Of a DNA stretch of 64,000 bases, positions 16,146 to 24,301 are shown piece after piece. The position numbers were made by a program, and so were the translations under genes. Each line of letters opens with the position of its first letter. Position 1 is the stretch's first letter. The notes below the pieces were generated by a model, which searched no databases, was not told where the DNA came from, and was given only the letters and a program-made list of their open reading frames with translations. Origin of the DNA: Candidatus Sulfuricurvum sp. RIFRC-1 (GTDB lineage Bacteria > Campylobacterota > Campylobacteria > Campylobacterales > Sulfurimonadaceae); NCBI RefSeq assembly GCF_000310245.1, contig NC_020505.1, positions 310,001 through 374,000 on the forward strand, read 5' to 3'.

Positions 16146-17221
16146 TAGCGAATCTTTAAAGTAATTAGTGCGAAGATGTTTGAGAGGAGGGCGATAATCC
16201 AAAATCGGACGATGATTTTGTTCTCCGCCCACTGTTTCATTTCAAAATGGTGATGAATCGGTGCCATCAAAAAGACCCGTTTTTTGCGGAGTTTGTAGCT
16301 TCCTACCTGCAAGATAACCGATACCGTTTCGATGACGAAGATGAGGCCGATGAGGATAAGGAGAATCTCACTTTTACCGATGATTGCCATGTAGGCGATA
16401 AACGCTCCCAAGGTAAGTGAGCCGCTATCCCCCATAAACACTTGCGCAGGGTGACAGTTAAACCACAAAAAGCCCAGCAGTGAACCGATCAATGCCGCCG
16501 CGATGATCACAACCTCTCCGGCGGGAATTTTCGGCATCAAGAGATAATGGGAGAGTGCGGCATTACCGACGATGTAGACGATAATGCTGAGGGAGAGGAG
16601 GGCAAAGATCGAGGGAACCGTGGCAAGACCGTCGAGTCCATCGGTAAGGTTGACCGCATTGGAAGTGGCAATCATAACCAAAACCCAAAACACAATACTC
16701 CATCCCCCCATATCAAAAAGGCTCGATTTGATAAACGGAACGTAAAAACCGGTCTCTAGTTTGGCAACATAGATCAAAAATAATCCAATGGCAATACCAA
16801 AAATGATCTGGAGGGTAAGTTTCGCACGGGCACTAAGTCCTGCAAGGTTGTCACCGCCGCGAATTTTACCCCAGTCGTCGGTAAAACCGATATACGCATA
16901 AAATACTAACGTCAATAAGCCGCCGATAACAAACGGGTTTGTGATATTTACTGTCAGGAGGGATGCTATAACGGTAGAAGCAACAAAAACGATTCCCCCC
17001 ATTGTTGGGGTTTTGGCTTTCCCTTGGTGAGCGCTGACGTACTCATTGATTGGCTGCACGCGTGCGGAGCGCTGTGCCCAGGTGATAAAGCGAGGCATAA
17101 AAAAGAGGGTAAGGAGTAAACCGATAAAGAAAGCAATGCCCGCCCGAACGGTAATGTATTGAAAAATATTTAAGTGGAAAAAAGAATCAGCAGGGATATT
17201 TTGATAAAACCAATATAACAT
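16145..17221 (-). CDS. mraY: Phospho-N-acetylmuramoyl-pentapeptide-transferase
   Basis: A 358-residue membrane enzyme that transfers phospho-MurNAc-pentapeptide to undecaprenyl phosphate, forming lipid I. About ten hydrophobic segments are present. Conserved blocks: KTPTMGG near residue 72, [13 protein letters not shown] (catalytic aspartates), [19 protein letters not shown] and the histidine-rich MAPIHHHFE. It is translationally coupled to murD. Divergent from gpmI, with an 87-nt gap carrying promoters. Confidence 0.96.
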   Translation of the reverse strand: MLYWFYQNIPADSFFHLNIFQYITVRAGIAFFIGLLLTLFFMPRFITWAQRSARVQPINEYVSAHQGKAKTPTMGGIVFVASTVIASLLTVNITNPFVIGGLLTLVFYAYIGFTDDWGKIRGGDNLAGLSARAKLTLQIIFGIAIGLFLIYVAKLETGFYVPFIKSSLFDMGGWSIVFWVLVMIATSNAVNLTDGLDGLATVPSIFALLSLSIIVYIVGNAALSHYLLMPKIPAGEVVIIAAALIGSLLGFLWFNCHPAQVFMGDSGSLTLGAFIAYMAIIGKSEILLILIGLIFVIETVSVILQVGSYKLRKKRVFLMAPIHHHFEMKQWAENKIIVRFWIIALLSNIFALITLKIR

Positions 17222-17269
17222 TTAGGGTACTCTTTAAAAGACAAAATTGTAAAGCAAGTGACATTTTAA

Positions 17270-17275
17270 TATAAT
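17270..17275 (+). promoter_or_regulatory. -10 box for gpmI
   Basis: TATAAT 33 nt upstream of the TTG start of gpmI, in a strongly AT-rich gap shared with the divergent mraY. Confidence 0.45.
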
Positions 17276-17308
17276 TAGTCAAAAGTTTGATTAATCGAAG
17301 GAGCCAAT

Positions 17309-18784
17309 TTGAGTAAAAAAACGGTTTTAGTCATTACTGACGGCATCGGCTACTCTCAGAAACGTGAATATAATGCTTTTCACGCGGCCCATAAGCCGAC
17401 GTACGATCAACTGTTTCGTGATGTTCCCCATTCACTGATCGATACCTTTGGGCTGAGTGTCGGTCTCCCTGAGGGACAGATGGGCAACTCTGAGGTAGGA
17501 CATATGTCGATCGGAAGCGGTCGGGTATTGTATCAGGACTTAGTCAAAATCTCTCTGGCTCTCGAAGAGGGAACGTTTGAGAATAATAGTGTTTTTGCCT
17601 CATTACTCAAAACCAGCAAGCGGATCCATTTGATCTCTCTTTTAAGCGACGGTGGTGTTCATTCGCACATCGATCATTTGATGGGAGTCGTGGAGATTAC
17701 TGCCGAAGCGGGCAAAGAGGTATGGCTCCATCTGATTAGCGATGGGAGAGATGTGGCCCCTACATCGGCAAAACTCTTTTTGCATACGGTCAATGCACAC
17801 GGCTATCCTAACGTTAAGATCGGCTCATTGGGCGGGCGATTTTTTGGAATGGATCGTGATAATCGCTGGGATCGTGTTCAAAAGGGCTATGATGCAATCG
17901 TATGTGCCAACCCTAAAAGTGAACAAAGTGTTGCCGATTACATCGAAAATGCCTATGCTGCCGGTGAGACCGATGAATTTATCACCCCTACGGCTTTTGA
18001 AGGATATGACGGATTTAAAGAGAGTGATGCTGTTTTAATACTCAATTTCCGAAGCGATCGGATGCGTGAGCTGACAACGGCTGTGGGCGATTCTGCGTTC
18101 AACGGATTTAAGCGGGAATTTGTACCGACTCATTTGGCGACAATAACGCAGTACGACAAAAATTTCCCTTATCCGGTGCTGTTTCCTAAAGATGCGCCGA
18201 TCAATACGCTCGCTGAGGTCATCTCTAAAGCAGGTTTACGACAGCTTCACACGGCAGAGACCGAAAAATATGCCCACGTTACTTTTTTCTTTAACGGCGG
18301 TATCGAAGAGCCGTATGAAAACGAAACACGGGTACTGATCCCAAGCCCACAAGTGAAAACCTATGATATGCAACCGCAGATGTCCGCTCCTGAAGTAGGT
18401 AATGTTGTGCTTAAAGCGATGGATGAAGGGGTTGATTTTGTGGTCGTTAATTTCGCAAACGGCGATATGGTCGGGCATACCGGAAACTTTGAAGCAGCGG
18501 TTAAGGCGGTTGAGGCCGTTGATGAAGAGCTGGGACGGATTGTCGAAACAGCACAAAAAAACGGCTATGCAATGGTTTTGACCTCCGATCACGGTAACTG
18601 CGAAGAGATGCGTGATGATGCGGGCAATACCCTCACGAATCATACGGTCGGAAAAGTATGGTGTTTTGTGATGGCAGATGGGGTGAAGCAGGTTCATCCG
18701 GGCGCACTGAATAATGTAGCACCGACGGTTCTCAAACTGATGGGGCTTGACATTCCATCCGAGATGGATGGGCCGCTGATTTAG
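17309..18784 (+). CDS. gpmI: 2,3-bisphosphoglycerate-independent phosphoglycerate mutase
   Basis: A 491-residue, manganese-dependent enzyme of the alkaline phosphatase superfamily that interconverts 3- and 2-phosphoglycerate. Visible: ITDGIG at the start (metal site), GNSEVGH with the catalytic serine near residue 62, the SDGRDVAPTSA block, NFRSDRMRELT and TSDHGNCE with further metal ligands. It starts with TTG, supported by GAAGGAG with 5-nt spacing. The gene is slightly shorter than in E. coli but complete. A palindromic repeat follows its stop. Confidence 0.96.
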   Translation: MSKKTVLVITDGIGYSQKREYNAFHAAHKPTYDQLFRDVPHSLIDTFGLSVGLPEGQMGNSEVGHMSIGSGRVLYQDLVKISLALEEGTFENNSVFASLLKTSKRIHLISLLSDGGVHSHIDHLMGVVEITAEAGKEVWLHLISDGRDVAPTSAKLFLHTVNAHGYPNVKIGSLGGRFFGMDRDNRWDRVQKGYDAIVCANPKSEQSVADYIENAYAAGETDEFITPTAFEGYDGFKESDAVLILNFRSDRMRELTTAVGDSAFNGFKREFVPTHLATITQYDKNFPYPVLFPKDAPINTLAEVISKAGLRQLHTAETEKYAHVTFFFNGGIEEPYENETRVLIPSPQVKTYDMQPQMSAPEVGNVVLKAMDEGVDFVVVNFANGDMVGHTGNFEAAVKAVEAVDEELGRIVETAQKNGYAMVLTSDHGNCEEMRDDAGNTLTNHTVGKVWCFVMADGVKQVHPGALNNVAPTVLKLMGLDIPSEMDGPLI

Positions 18785-18801
18785 TATATCATTAGGCTTT
18801 T

Positions 18802-18858
18802 TCGTCATCCTGAACTTGATTCAGGATCTCAAAGATTGCGGATCGGGTCCGCAATGAC
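18802..18858. repeat. Dispersed palindromic repeat, two-hairpin form (copy R1)
   Basis: The element runs from GTCATCC to AATGAC, which are inverted ends. Inside are two hairpins: TCCTGAA/TTCAGGA with loop CTTGA, and ATTGCGGA/TCCGCAAT. Related copies lie at 28153-28207, 38541-38567, 39324-39351 and 54548-54618. It lies between gpmI and fabG, ending about 25 nt before the fabG start. Confidence 0.85.
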
Positions 18859-18883
18859 AAAACTTTACAACATAAGGAAACAG

Positions 18884-19627
18884 ATGAAATTCACAGGTAA
18901 AAATGTATTGGTAACAGGTTCAAGCCGAGGAATCGGTGCGGAAGTGGCAAAAGTATTGGCGGGATACGGTCTTAAAGTATGGATCAACTATCGCAGCGGT
19001 GCGGCAGCGGCAGACGCAGTCAAAGAAGCGATTGAAGCTGAAGGCGGATGTGCGGCGGTGATCGGTTTTGACGTTGCGGATGAAGCGGCGTTTGTCGATG
19101 CGGTGAAAACCATTGTCGATGCGGACGGTGAACTCTCTTATCTTGTTAACAATGCGGGAATTACAAACGATAAATTGGCGCTTCGTATGAAGGCCGAAGA
19201 ATTTACGAGTGTCATTGATGCAAACCTTACTTCTGCATTTATCGGTTGCCGTGAAGCGATGAAAGCGATGCGCAAACAAAAATTCGGAAGCATCGTCAAC
19301 ATGGCCTCAATCGTAGGTGAAACCGGGAATGCGGGACAAACCAACTATGCCGCATCCAAAGGGGGAATGATCGCGATGACCAAAAGTTTTGCGATCGAAG
19401 CGGCAACCAGCGGCATCCGTTACAACTGTATCACTCCGGGCTTTATCGCAACCGATATGACGGATGAGTTAAAAGAGGAAGTAAAAGCGGCCTTTACGGC
19501 AAAAATCCCGATGGGACGTTTCGGTGATGCAAAAGAAGTGGCGGAAGCAACGGCGTTTTTGCTTAGTGATCATGCGAGCTACATTACCGGAGAGACCCTC
19601 AAAGTCAACGGCGGGATGTTTATGTAG
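18884..19627 (+). CDS. fabG: 3-oxoacyl-[ACP] reductase
   Basis: A 247-residue short-chain dehydrogenase that reduces beta-ketoacyl-ACP with NADPH in fatty acid elongation. Motifs: GSSRGIGAEV (nucleotide binding), NNAGITND, the catalytic triad in VNMASIVG (Ser) and YAASKGGM (Tyr-Lys), and the C-terminal GETLKVNGGMFM ending typical of FabG. ATG 18884 is chosen because AAGGA precedes it; the longer start at 18836 would translate part of the palindromic repeat. It heads the fabG-acpP-fabF-accA block. Confidence 0.95.
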   Translation: MKFTGKNVLVTGSSRGIGAEVAKVLAGYGLKVWINYRSGAAAADAVKEAIEAEGGCAAVIGFDVADEAAFVDAVKTIVDADGELSYLVNNAGITNDKLALRMKAEEFTSVIDANLTSAFIGCREAMKAMRKQKFGSIVNMASIVGETGNAGQTNYAASKGGMIAMTKSFAIEAATSGIRYNCITPGFIATDMTDELKEEVKAAFTAKIPMGRFGDAKEVAEATAFLLSDHASYITGETLKVNGGMFM

Positions 19628-19636
19628 TACTAGGTT

Positions 19637-19658
19637 GGGAGGTCTATTTTGCCTCCTT
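19637..19658 (+). terminator. Hairpin after fabG
   Basis: GGGAGG and CCTCC pair across a short AT-rich loop (GGAGGT with GCCTCC allowing one G-T pair), followed by TTAA rather than a long T tract. It could act as a weak terminator ahead of the acpP promoter. Confidence 0.4.
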
Positions 19659-19671
19659 AAGCTAAATATGG

Positions 19672-19677
19672 TATAAT
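19672..19677 (+). promoter_or_regulatory. -10 box for acpP
   Basis: GTATAATTTG contains a perfect TATAAT 33 nt upstream of the acpP ATG, so acpP has its own promoter as well as possible read-through from fabG. Confidence 0.5.
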
Positions 19678-19710
19678 TTGCCGATTTTATTCATAGGAAC
19701 AGGAGCTATT

Positions 19711-19941
19711 ATGGCACTTATCGACGATATTAAAGAAGTAGTGGTTGAGCAACTCAGCGTAAACCCGGACGAAGTTAAAGAGGATTCTAAATTCGTAGAA
19801 GATCTTGGCGCTGACAGCCTTGACGTTGTTGAATTGGTAATGGCTCTTGAAGAGAAATTCGATATCGAAATCCCTGATGACGAAGCGGAAAAAATCCAAA
19901 CTGTTCAAGATGTCATCAACTACATCCAAAGCAAAAACTAA
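19711..19941 (+). CDS. acpP: Acyl carrier protein
   Basis: A 76-residue acidic carrier of growing fatty acyl chains. The phosphopantetheine attachment serine is in [11 protein letters not shown] near residue 36, and the rest follows the standard four-helix ACP pattern. ATG 19711 has AGGAGC upstream; the longer start at 19678 lies at the -10 box and is rejected. It lies between fabG and fabF; a strong hairpin starts 7 nt after its stop. Confidence 0.97.
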   Translation: MALIDDIKEVVVEQLSVNPDEVKEDSKFVEDLGADSLDVVELVMALEEKFDIEIPDDEAEKIQTVQDVINYIQSKN

Positions 19942-19947
19942 AACCAT

Positions 19948-19968
19948 TATCGAGGTTTTGCCTCGATA
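19948..19968 (+). terminator. Perfect hairpin after acpP (terminator or mRNA-stabilising element)
   Basis: TATCGAGG (19948-19955) pairs with CCTCGATA (19961-19968) around the loop TTTTG. No T tract follows, so full termination is unlikely; a stabilising or attenuating role that lets acpP be expressed above fabF fits better. Confidence 0.55.
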
Positions 19969-19984
19969 GTATCAATCTAACAAT

Positions 19985-20028
19985 ATGGTCTAAGAGTTTG
20001 GCTTAATGGAGCCAAAGTTTCAGACCAT
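19985..20028 (+). promoter_or_regulatory. Long imperfect hairpin in the fabF leader
   Basis: ATGGTCT (19985-19991) pairs with AGACCAT (20022-20028), and TTTGGCT (19997-20003) pairs with AGCCAAA (20010-20016) around a 6-nt loop. The stretch between the stems forms three more pairs with two mismatches, giving a ~19-bp stem. It ends 18 nt before the fabF start codon. Confidence 0.6.
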
Positions 20029-20046
20029 CCACCATCAGGAGAGAAT

Positions 20047-21264
20047 GTGAAAAGAGTAGTAGTAACCGGAATGGGAATGATCAATGCAGTTGGTCATGAT
20101 AAAGAGAGCTCATTCAAAGCAATTTGTGAAGGTGAATGCGGGATCGATATGATCACGATTTTCGATGCTTCAACACAAAGTGCGCAAATTGCCGGTGAGG
20201 TCAAAAACTTCGATCCTGAATCGGTTATGGATGCAAGAGAGGTTAAAAAAGCGGACCGTTTTATCCATTTGGGGATTAAAGCGGCGCAAGAGGCGATGGC
20301 AGATGCCAATTTTCCGGAAGGGTTTGATAAAGAGCGTTTCGGTATCGATGCAGCATCGGGTATCGGCGGTCTTCCATCGATTGAGCGCAACTCGATTATC
20401 CTCGAGACCAAAGGGCCTCGTCGTATCTCTCCATTCTTTATTCCGGGTGCATTGGTCAATATGCTCGGAGGATTTATCACGATCGATCATGGTTTGCAAG
20501 GGCCGAATCTTTCTGCGGTAACGGCATGTGCGGCGGGGACTCACGCTATTAGTGAAGCGGCAAAGACGATTATGATCGGCGGTGCGGATCAAATGCTCGT
20601 GGTTGCGGCTGAATCGGCGATTACCGGTGTCGGTATCGGCGGATTTGCTTCGATGAAAGCGCTTAGCACCCGCAACGATGATCCAAAACACGCATCACGT
20701 CCGTTTGATGCGGAACGTGACGGATTTGTTATGGGTGAGGGAGCGGCTGCATTGGTACTCGAAGAGTATGATGCGGCAGTGGCTCGCGGAGCACGTATTT
20801 ATGCTGAGCTTATCGGTTTCGGTGAAAGCGGCGATGCGAATCATATTACGACTCCGAGTCTTGAAGGGCCGTTACGTGCCATGAAAGCGGCATTGAAAAT
20901 GGCGGGACATCCGAAAGTCGATTACGTCAATGCCCACGGAACAAGCACCCCTACCAATGACAAAAATGAAACTGCGGCGCTTAAAATCGCATTCGGTTCC
21001 AAAGAGAACTGTCCTCCGGTAAGTTCAACCAAAGGTCAAACGGGTCACTGCCTCGGTGCAGCGGGTGGAATCGAAGCGGTTATCAGTATTATGGCGATGC
21101 GTGATGGTATTATCCCTCCAACCATCAACTACGTAAACCCTGATGAAAACTGTGATTTGGATATCGTTCCGAATGTGGCACGCAAAGCAGAGCTGAATAT
21201 CGTTATGAGCAACTCATTTGGATTTGGCGGCACTAACGGTGTCGTTATTTTCAAAAAAATATAA
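20047..21264 (+). CDS. fabF: Beta-ketoacyl-ACP synthase II
   Basis: A 405-residue condensing enzyme that elongates acyl-ACP with malonyl-ACP. The catalytic cysteine is in AVTACAAGTHA, and the two histidines are in NAHGTSTP and GQTGHCLGAAG; the NSFGFGGTN motif lies near the end. It starts with GTG inside the sequence ATGTGA, where an ATG is followed directly by a stop in the other frame; AGGAGAG positions the GTG well. accA follows after 12 nt. Confidence 0.96.
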   Translation: MKRVVVTGMGMINAVGHDKESSFKAICEGECGIDMITIFDASTQSAQIAGEVKNFDPESVMDAREVKKADRFIHLGIKAAQEAMADANFPEGFDKERFGIDAASGIGGLPSIERNSIILETKGPRRISPFFIPGALVNMLGGFITIDHGLQGPNLSAVTACAAGTHAISEAAKTIMIGGADQMLVVAAESAITGVGIGGFASMKALSTRNDDPKHASRPFDAERDGFVMGEGAAALVLEEYDAAVARGARIYAELIGFGESGDANHITTPSLEGPLRAMKAALKMAGHPKVDYVNAHGTSTPTNDKNETAALKIAFGSKENCPPVSSTKGQTGHCLGAAGGIEAVISIMAMRDGIIPPTINYVNPDENCDLDIVPNVARKAELNIVMSNSFGFGGTNGVVIFKKI

Positions 21265-21276
21265 GAGGGCAAGCCG

Positions 21277-22212
21277 TTGGCTACCTATTTAGATTTCGAA
21301 CAGACTATTCGTCAAATCCAAGAGGAGATCATTGCGGCAGAAGTACGCTATGATCACCATGCAGTAGAGATTCTGAAGCAGGATTTGGACAAAGAAGTTC
21401 AAAAAACCTATGCTAATCTTTCCCCTTATCAAGAGCTTCAGCTCGCGCGTCACCAAGACCGCCCGTATGCGCTTGATTACATCAATCTCCTTTTGGATCA
21501 AAAATATGAGATTCACGGGGATCGCCATTTTCGTGATGACCTCTCTATTATCTGTTATATCGGAACCATCGGTGATGAACGGGTAATGGTGATCGGTGAG
21601 CAAAAAGGGCGCGGAACCAAAAACAAGCTCAAACGTAACTTCGGTATGCCGCATCCTGAAGGGTATCGCAAAGCTCTCCGCGTGGCAAAAATGGCCGAGA
21701 AATTCAATATCCCTTTGTTGATGCTGATTGACACTCCGGGCGCATATCCAGGGCTTGGTGCTGAAGAACGTAATCAAAGTGAAGCGATTGCCCGTAATTT
21801 GCTCGAACTCTCTAACCTTAATACGATTACCGTATCGGTTGTTATCGGCGAAGGGGGAAGCGGTGGAGCATTGGCAATCGGTGTGGCCGATCGCCTTGCG
21901 ATGATGCGCTACTCCGTATTCAGTGTTATCTCTCCAGAGGGGTGTTCGGCTATTTTATGGAATGATCCGACCAAAGTGGAAGCTGCAACCAAAGCGCTTA
22001 AAATCACCTCTGCCGATCTTAAAGAGCTTGATTTGATCGATGATATTATTGATGAACCTCTAATCGGGGCACATCGTGATAAAGAGGGTGCTGTCCGTGC
22101 TCTTAAAAACTATTTTCTGGGTGAAGTGTCAAAACTCAAAACTTTGAGTGATGCGGAACGTCTGGAAAAACGTTACAACCGTCTTGTCGGAATGGGCAGA
22201 TTCAGCGAATAA
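21277..22212 (+). CDS. accA: Acetyl-CoA carboxylase carboxyltransferase subunit alpha
   Basis: A 311-residue subunit of the carboxyltransferase that transfers carboxyl from biotin to acetyl-CoA, giving malonyl-CoA. Conserved segments include [58 protein letters not shown] and [12 protein letters not shown], which form the crotonase-like core. It starts with TTG, with GAGGG upstream. It ends the fatty-acid block and is convergent with the DnaQ-like exonuclease. Confidence 0.96.
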   Translation: MATYLDFEQTIRQIQEEIIAAEVRYDHHAVEILKQDLDKEVQKTYANLSPYQELQLARHQDRPYALDYINLLLDQKYEIHGDRHFRDDLSIICYIGTIGDERVMVIGEQKGRGTKNKLKRNFGMPHPEGYRKALRVAKMAEKFNIPLLMLIDTPGAYPGLGAEERNQSEAIARNLLELSNLNTITVSVVIGEGGSGGALAIGVADRLAMMRYSVFSVISPEGCSAILWNDPTKVEAATKALKITSADLKELDLIDDIIDEPLIGAHRDKEGAVRALKNYFLGEVSKLKTLSDAERLEKRYNRLVGMGRFSE

Positions 22213-22227
22213 GGTTAACCCTTATTC
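22207..22227. terminator. Shared hairpin between convergent accA and dnaQ-like genes
   Basis: GAATAAGG (22207-22214) pairs perfectly with CCTTATTC (22220-22227). The hairpin includes both stop codons, and the plus strand continues with a T-rich stretch. It fits a terminator used mainly for accA. Confidence 0.5.
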
Positions 22228-23013
22228 CTCTATTTTTATTCTCTTCTCTTCTTTTTTTACTTTTGGTCTTTTTAACCGTTTTGCCTCTTTTGAAAATGCG
22301 ATCAGCTCTTCTGTGTTGTGGATAGTACTGGGGATGAGTGTCAGTGTCCGTTTGAGGAGCTTTGTGGTTGTCATTGCATCGGAGAGGGCTCGATGATGGG
22401 TGGCATCTTTATAGAGCTCTAATTGCTCGTTAAGATACTTGAGACCGTAGCGTTCACTCTCGATGGTTCGTTCGGCTAAATCAATCGTACACAAAGAGCG
22501 GTTGAGCAGTTTTTGAAGGCCCACCCGTTCCATCATGCCGGAGACAAAATTATAATCGAATTTGGCATCGTGACCGACAAATACGGCATCGCCTAAAAAG
22601 AGACGGAATTCCCGCATGACCTTTCCCATCACGGGCGCTTTTAGGGTTTGTTCCACCTTGATACCGGTGATTTCTTGAATCTGATCCGATATAGAGTTGC
22701 AGTAGACCAAGCTTTCATAGGTATCGAGTATGCGGCCGTTTTGAAGCTTGACGGCTCCGATTTCGATAATTTGGTCACGTGAGGGTTTAGAACCGTTGGA
22801 CTCGACATCAACGATGCAAAAAAGGGTATCATCAACACTGGTAACGGTACTTTCAAAGAGGTAAACATCATTATGCAGTGCAATGTTCATCCCCTGCGCT
22901 TTTAACAGTTCAAGGGTAAGTTCACTCTCCATACCTAAAGAATCTTCAAACTCTTTTTTTGGGATACCGTTTTTAGAGAGTCGAGAGAGGGTTTTGGGAT
23001 CCGATAGTGTCAC
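22222..23013 (-). CDS. DnaQ-like 3'-5' exonuclease (DEDDh)
   Basis: A 263-residue protein with a DEDDh exonuclease core: exoI IVDVESNGS (D and E), IEIGAVKL, exoII FVGHDAKFDYNF and exoIII HRALSDAMTT (H and D). The ~75-residue N-terminal extension contains LSKNGIPKKEF and is seen in Campylobacterota exonucleases annotated as Pol III epsilon-like. All catalytic residues look present. It overlaps trpF by 4 nt at its start and is the last gene of an rpe-trpF-exonuclease unit. Whether it is the replicative proofreading subunit cannot be told. Confidence 0.88.
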   Translation of the reverse strand: MTLSDPKTLSRLSKNGIPKKEFEDSLGMESELTLELLKAQGMNIALHNDVYLFESTVTSVDDTLFCIVDVESNGSKPSRDQIIEIGAVKLQNGRILDTYESLVYCNSISDQIQEITGIKVEQTLKAPVMGKVMREFRLFLGDAVFVGHDAKFDYNFVSGMMERVGLQKLLNRSLCTIDLAERTIESERYGLKYLNEQLELYKDATHHRALSDAMTTTKLLKRTLTLIPSTIHNTEELIAFSKEAKRLKRPKVKKEEKRIKIEE

Positions 23014-23597
23014 TCTTTAGCCTTTTGGATAAAAGCTTTAACACGCTGAGGATTTTTTTTACCATAAGATGCTTCGACACCGCTGCTGACATCAACACCG
23101 TAGAAACCGTACGATTTAAGACTTGCCACGTTACCTGGGTCAAGCCCTCCGGCAAGGATAATTTTAGAACAATCAATCCCTTCAAACCATTCGATATTGA
23201 GCCGTTTACCGCTTCCGCCAAAACTTTCACAATACGCATCAATCAGACGGTATTCATCGGTATGAGTGAGGATGTCCTCTCGTTTTTTGGCACGCACAAC
23301 ACGCAAAGAGGGGAAATTTACCTGAGTAAAAAAATCGTCTTCGACATCGAAATGGATCTGTGCCAAGGTGCAACCGCTTAAGAGGCAGGTTTCACGAATC
23401 ATTTCGGGAGTTTCATTGACAAAAAGGGCTACCTTTTCCACGAAGGGGGGGAGCATTTTGATGATGGAACGAGCATCTTGAGGAGTGATATAGCGGGGTG
23501 ATTCAGGATAAAAGACAAATCCGAGTGCATCGGCTCCCGCATCAATAGCTATATAAGCATCTTCTAGATTAGTAATCCCGCAGATCTTGACTTTCAT
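23010..23597 (-). CDS. trpF: Phosphoribosylanthranilate isomerase
   Basis: A 195-residue TIM-barrel enzyme of tryptophan synthesis that converts phosphoribosylanthranilate to CdRP. The KICGITNLEDA start with the catalytic cysteine, GADALGFVFYPESPRYI, and the phosphate-binding ILAGGLDPGNV and GVDVSSGVE segments identify it. It is away from other trp genes, coupled by 4-nt overlaps to rpe upstream and the exonuclease downstream, which is common in this phylum. Confidence 0.95.
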   Translation of the reverse strand: MKVKICGITNLEDAYIAIDAGADALGFVFYPESPRYITPQDARSIIKMLPPFVEKVALFVNETPEMIRETCLLSGCTLAQIHFDVEDDFFTQVNFPSLRVVRAKKREDILTHTDEYRLIDAYCESFGGSGKRLNIEWFEGIDCSKIILAGGLDPGNVASLKSYGFYGVDVSSGVEASYGKKNPQRVKAFIQKAKE

Positions 23598-24235
23598 ACT
23601 TTTAAGCTGTCAATCGCGGTTTTAAAATCCTCCGCCCCAAAAACATAACTGCCGGCGACACAGATATCAACTCCGGCTTCTTTAAGCAGTTGGATGTTTG
23701 AACTACCCACTCCGCCGTCGATTTCGATCAAACACTCGGGGTTAATACGATCTCGCAACGCTTTGAGACGTTTGATTTTATCAATCACGGTTGGGATGAA
23801 TTTTTGTCCTCCGAATCCCGGATTAACCGACATGACCAAAACCATATCCAAATCACCCAAAAGATACTCGATCGCTTCGGCGGGAGTATGAGGGTTTAGA
23901 ACGATAGCGGGTTTGATCCCCAGCGAGCGGATATACTGAATAAGGCGGTGAGGATTTTTTTCCTCTTCGATGTGAAAGGAGATGTATTGCGGTTTTAAGG
24001 GAGCGAAGAGGTCAACAAAAAAAGTGTTGTTCTGCACCATCAGATGGATATCGAGCGGTTTTGTCGCAGCTTTTGCGATAGCATTGACGACGACCGGCCC
24101 GATGGTGAGATTGGGGACAAAGTGTCCATCCATCACATCAACGTGTACCAAGTCACACCCTGCGTCACAAATGGCACGGACATCACGCGCTAAATTACCG
24201 AAATCGGCTGAGAGGACACTGGGAGCAACGAGCAT
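23594..24235 (-). CDS. rpe: Ribulose-phosphate 3-epimerase
   Basis: A 213-residue TIM-barrel metalloenzyme that interconverts ribulose-5-phosphate and xylulose-5-phosphate. Motifs: APSVLSADFGNL, HVDVMDGHFVPNLTIGP, LDIHLMV, VMSVNPGFGGQKF and EIDGGV. ATG 24235 is preferred to GTG 24244 because AAGGTG lies 6 nt before it. It is the first gene of rpe-trpF-exonuclease and may serve the pentose phosphate or a carbon fixation route. Confidence 0.95.
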   Translation of the reverse strand: MLVAPSVLSADFGNLARDVRAICDAGCDLVHVDVMDGHFVPNLTIGPVVVNAIAKAATKPLDIHLMVQNNTFFVDLFAPLKPQYISFHIEEEKNPHRLIQYIRSLGIKPAIVLNPHTPAEAIEYLLGDLDMVLVMSVNPGFGGQKFIPTVIDKIKRLKALRDRINPECLIEIDGGVGSSNIQLLKEAGVDICVAGSYVFGAEDFKTAIDSLKV

Positions 24236-24301
24236 AGGATACACCTTGAATAATATTTTCGTTATTTTAGCGAAAAAGATTTTTAGATAGCTTTGACACT
24301 T

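Noticed and set aside
20170-20691. 173-codon open frame antisense to fabF
   Set aside because: The translated sequence is rich in His, Arg and Cys as expected for the reverse of a real gene; fabF is unambiguous.
23010-23597. Part of a tryptophan operon
   Set aside because: No other trp gene is nearby; trpF is coupled to rpe and an exonuclease instead.
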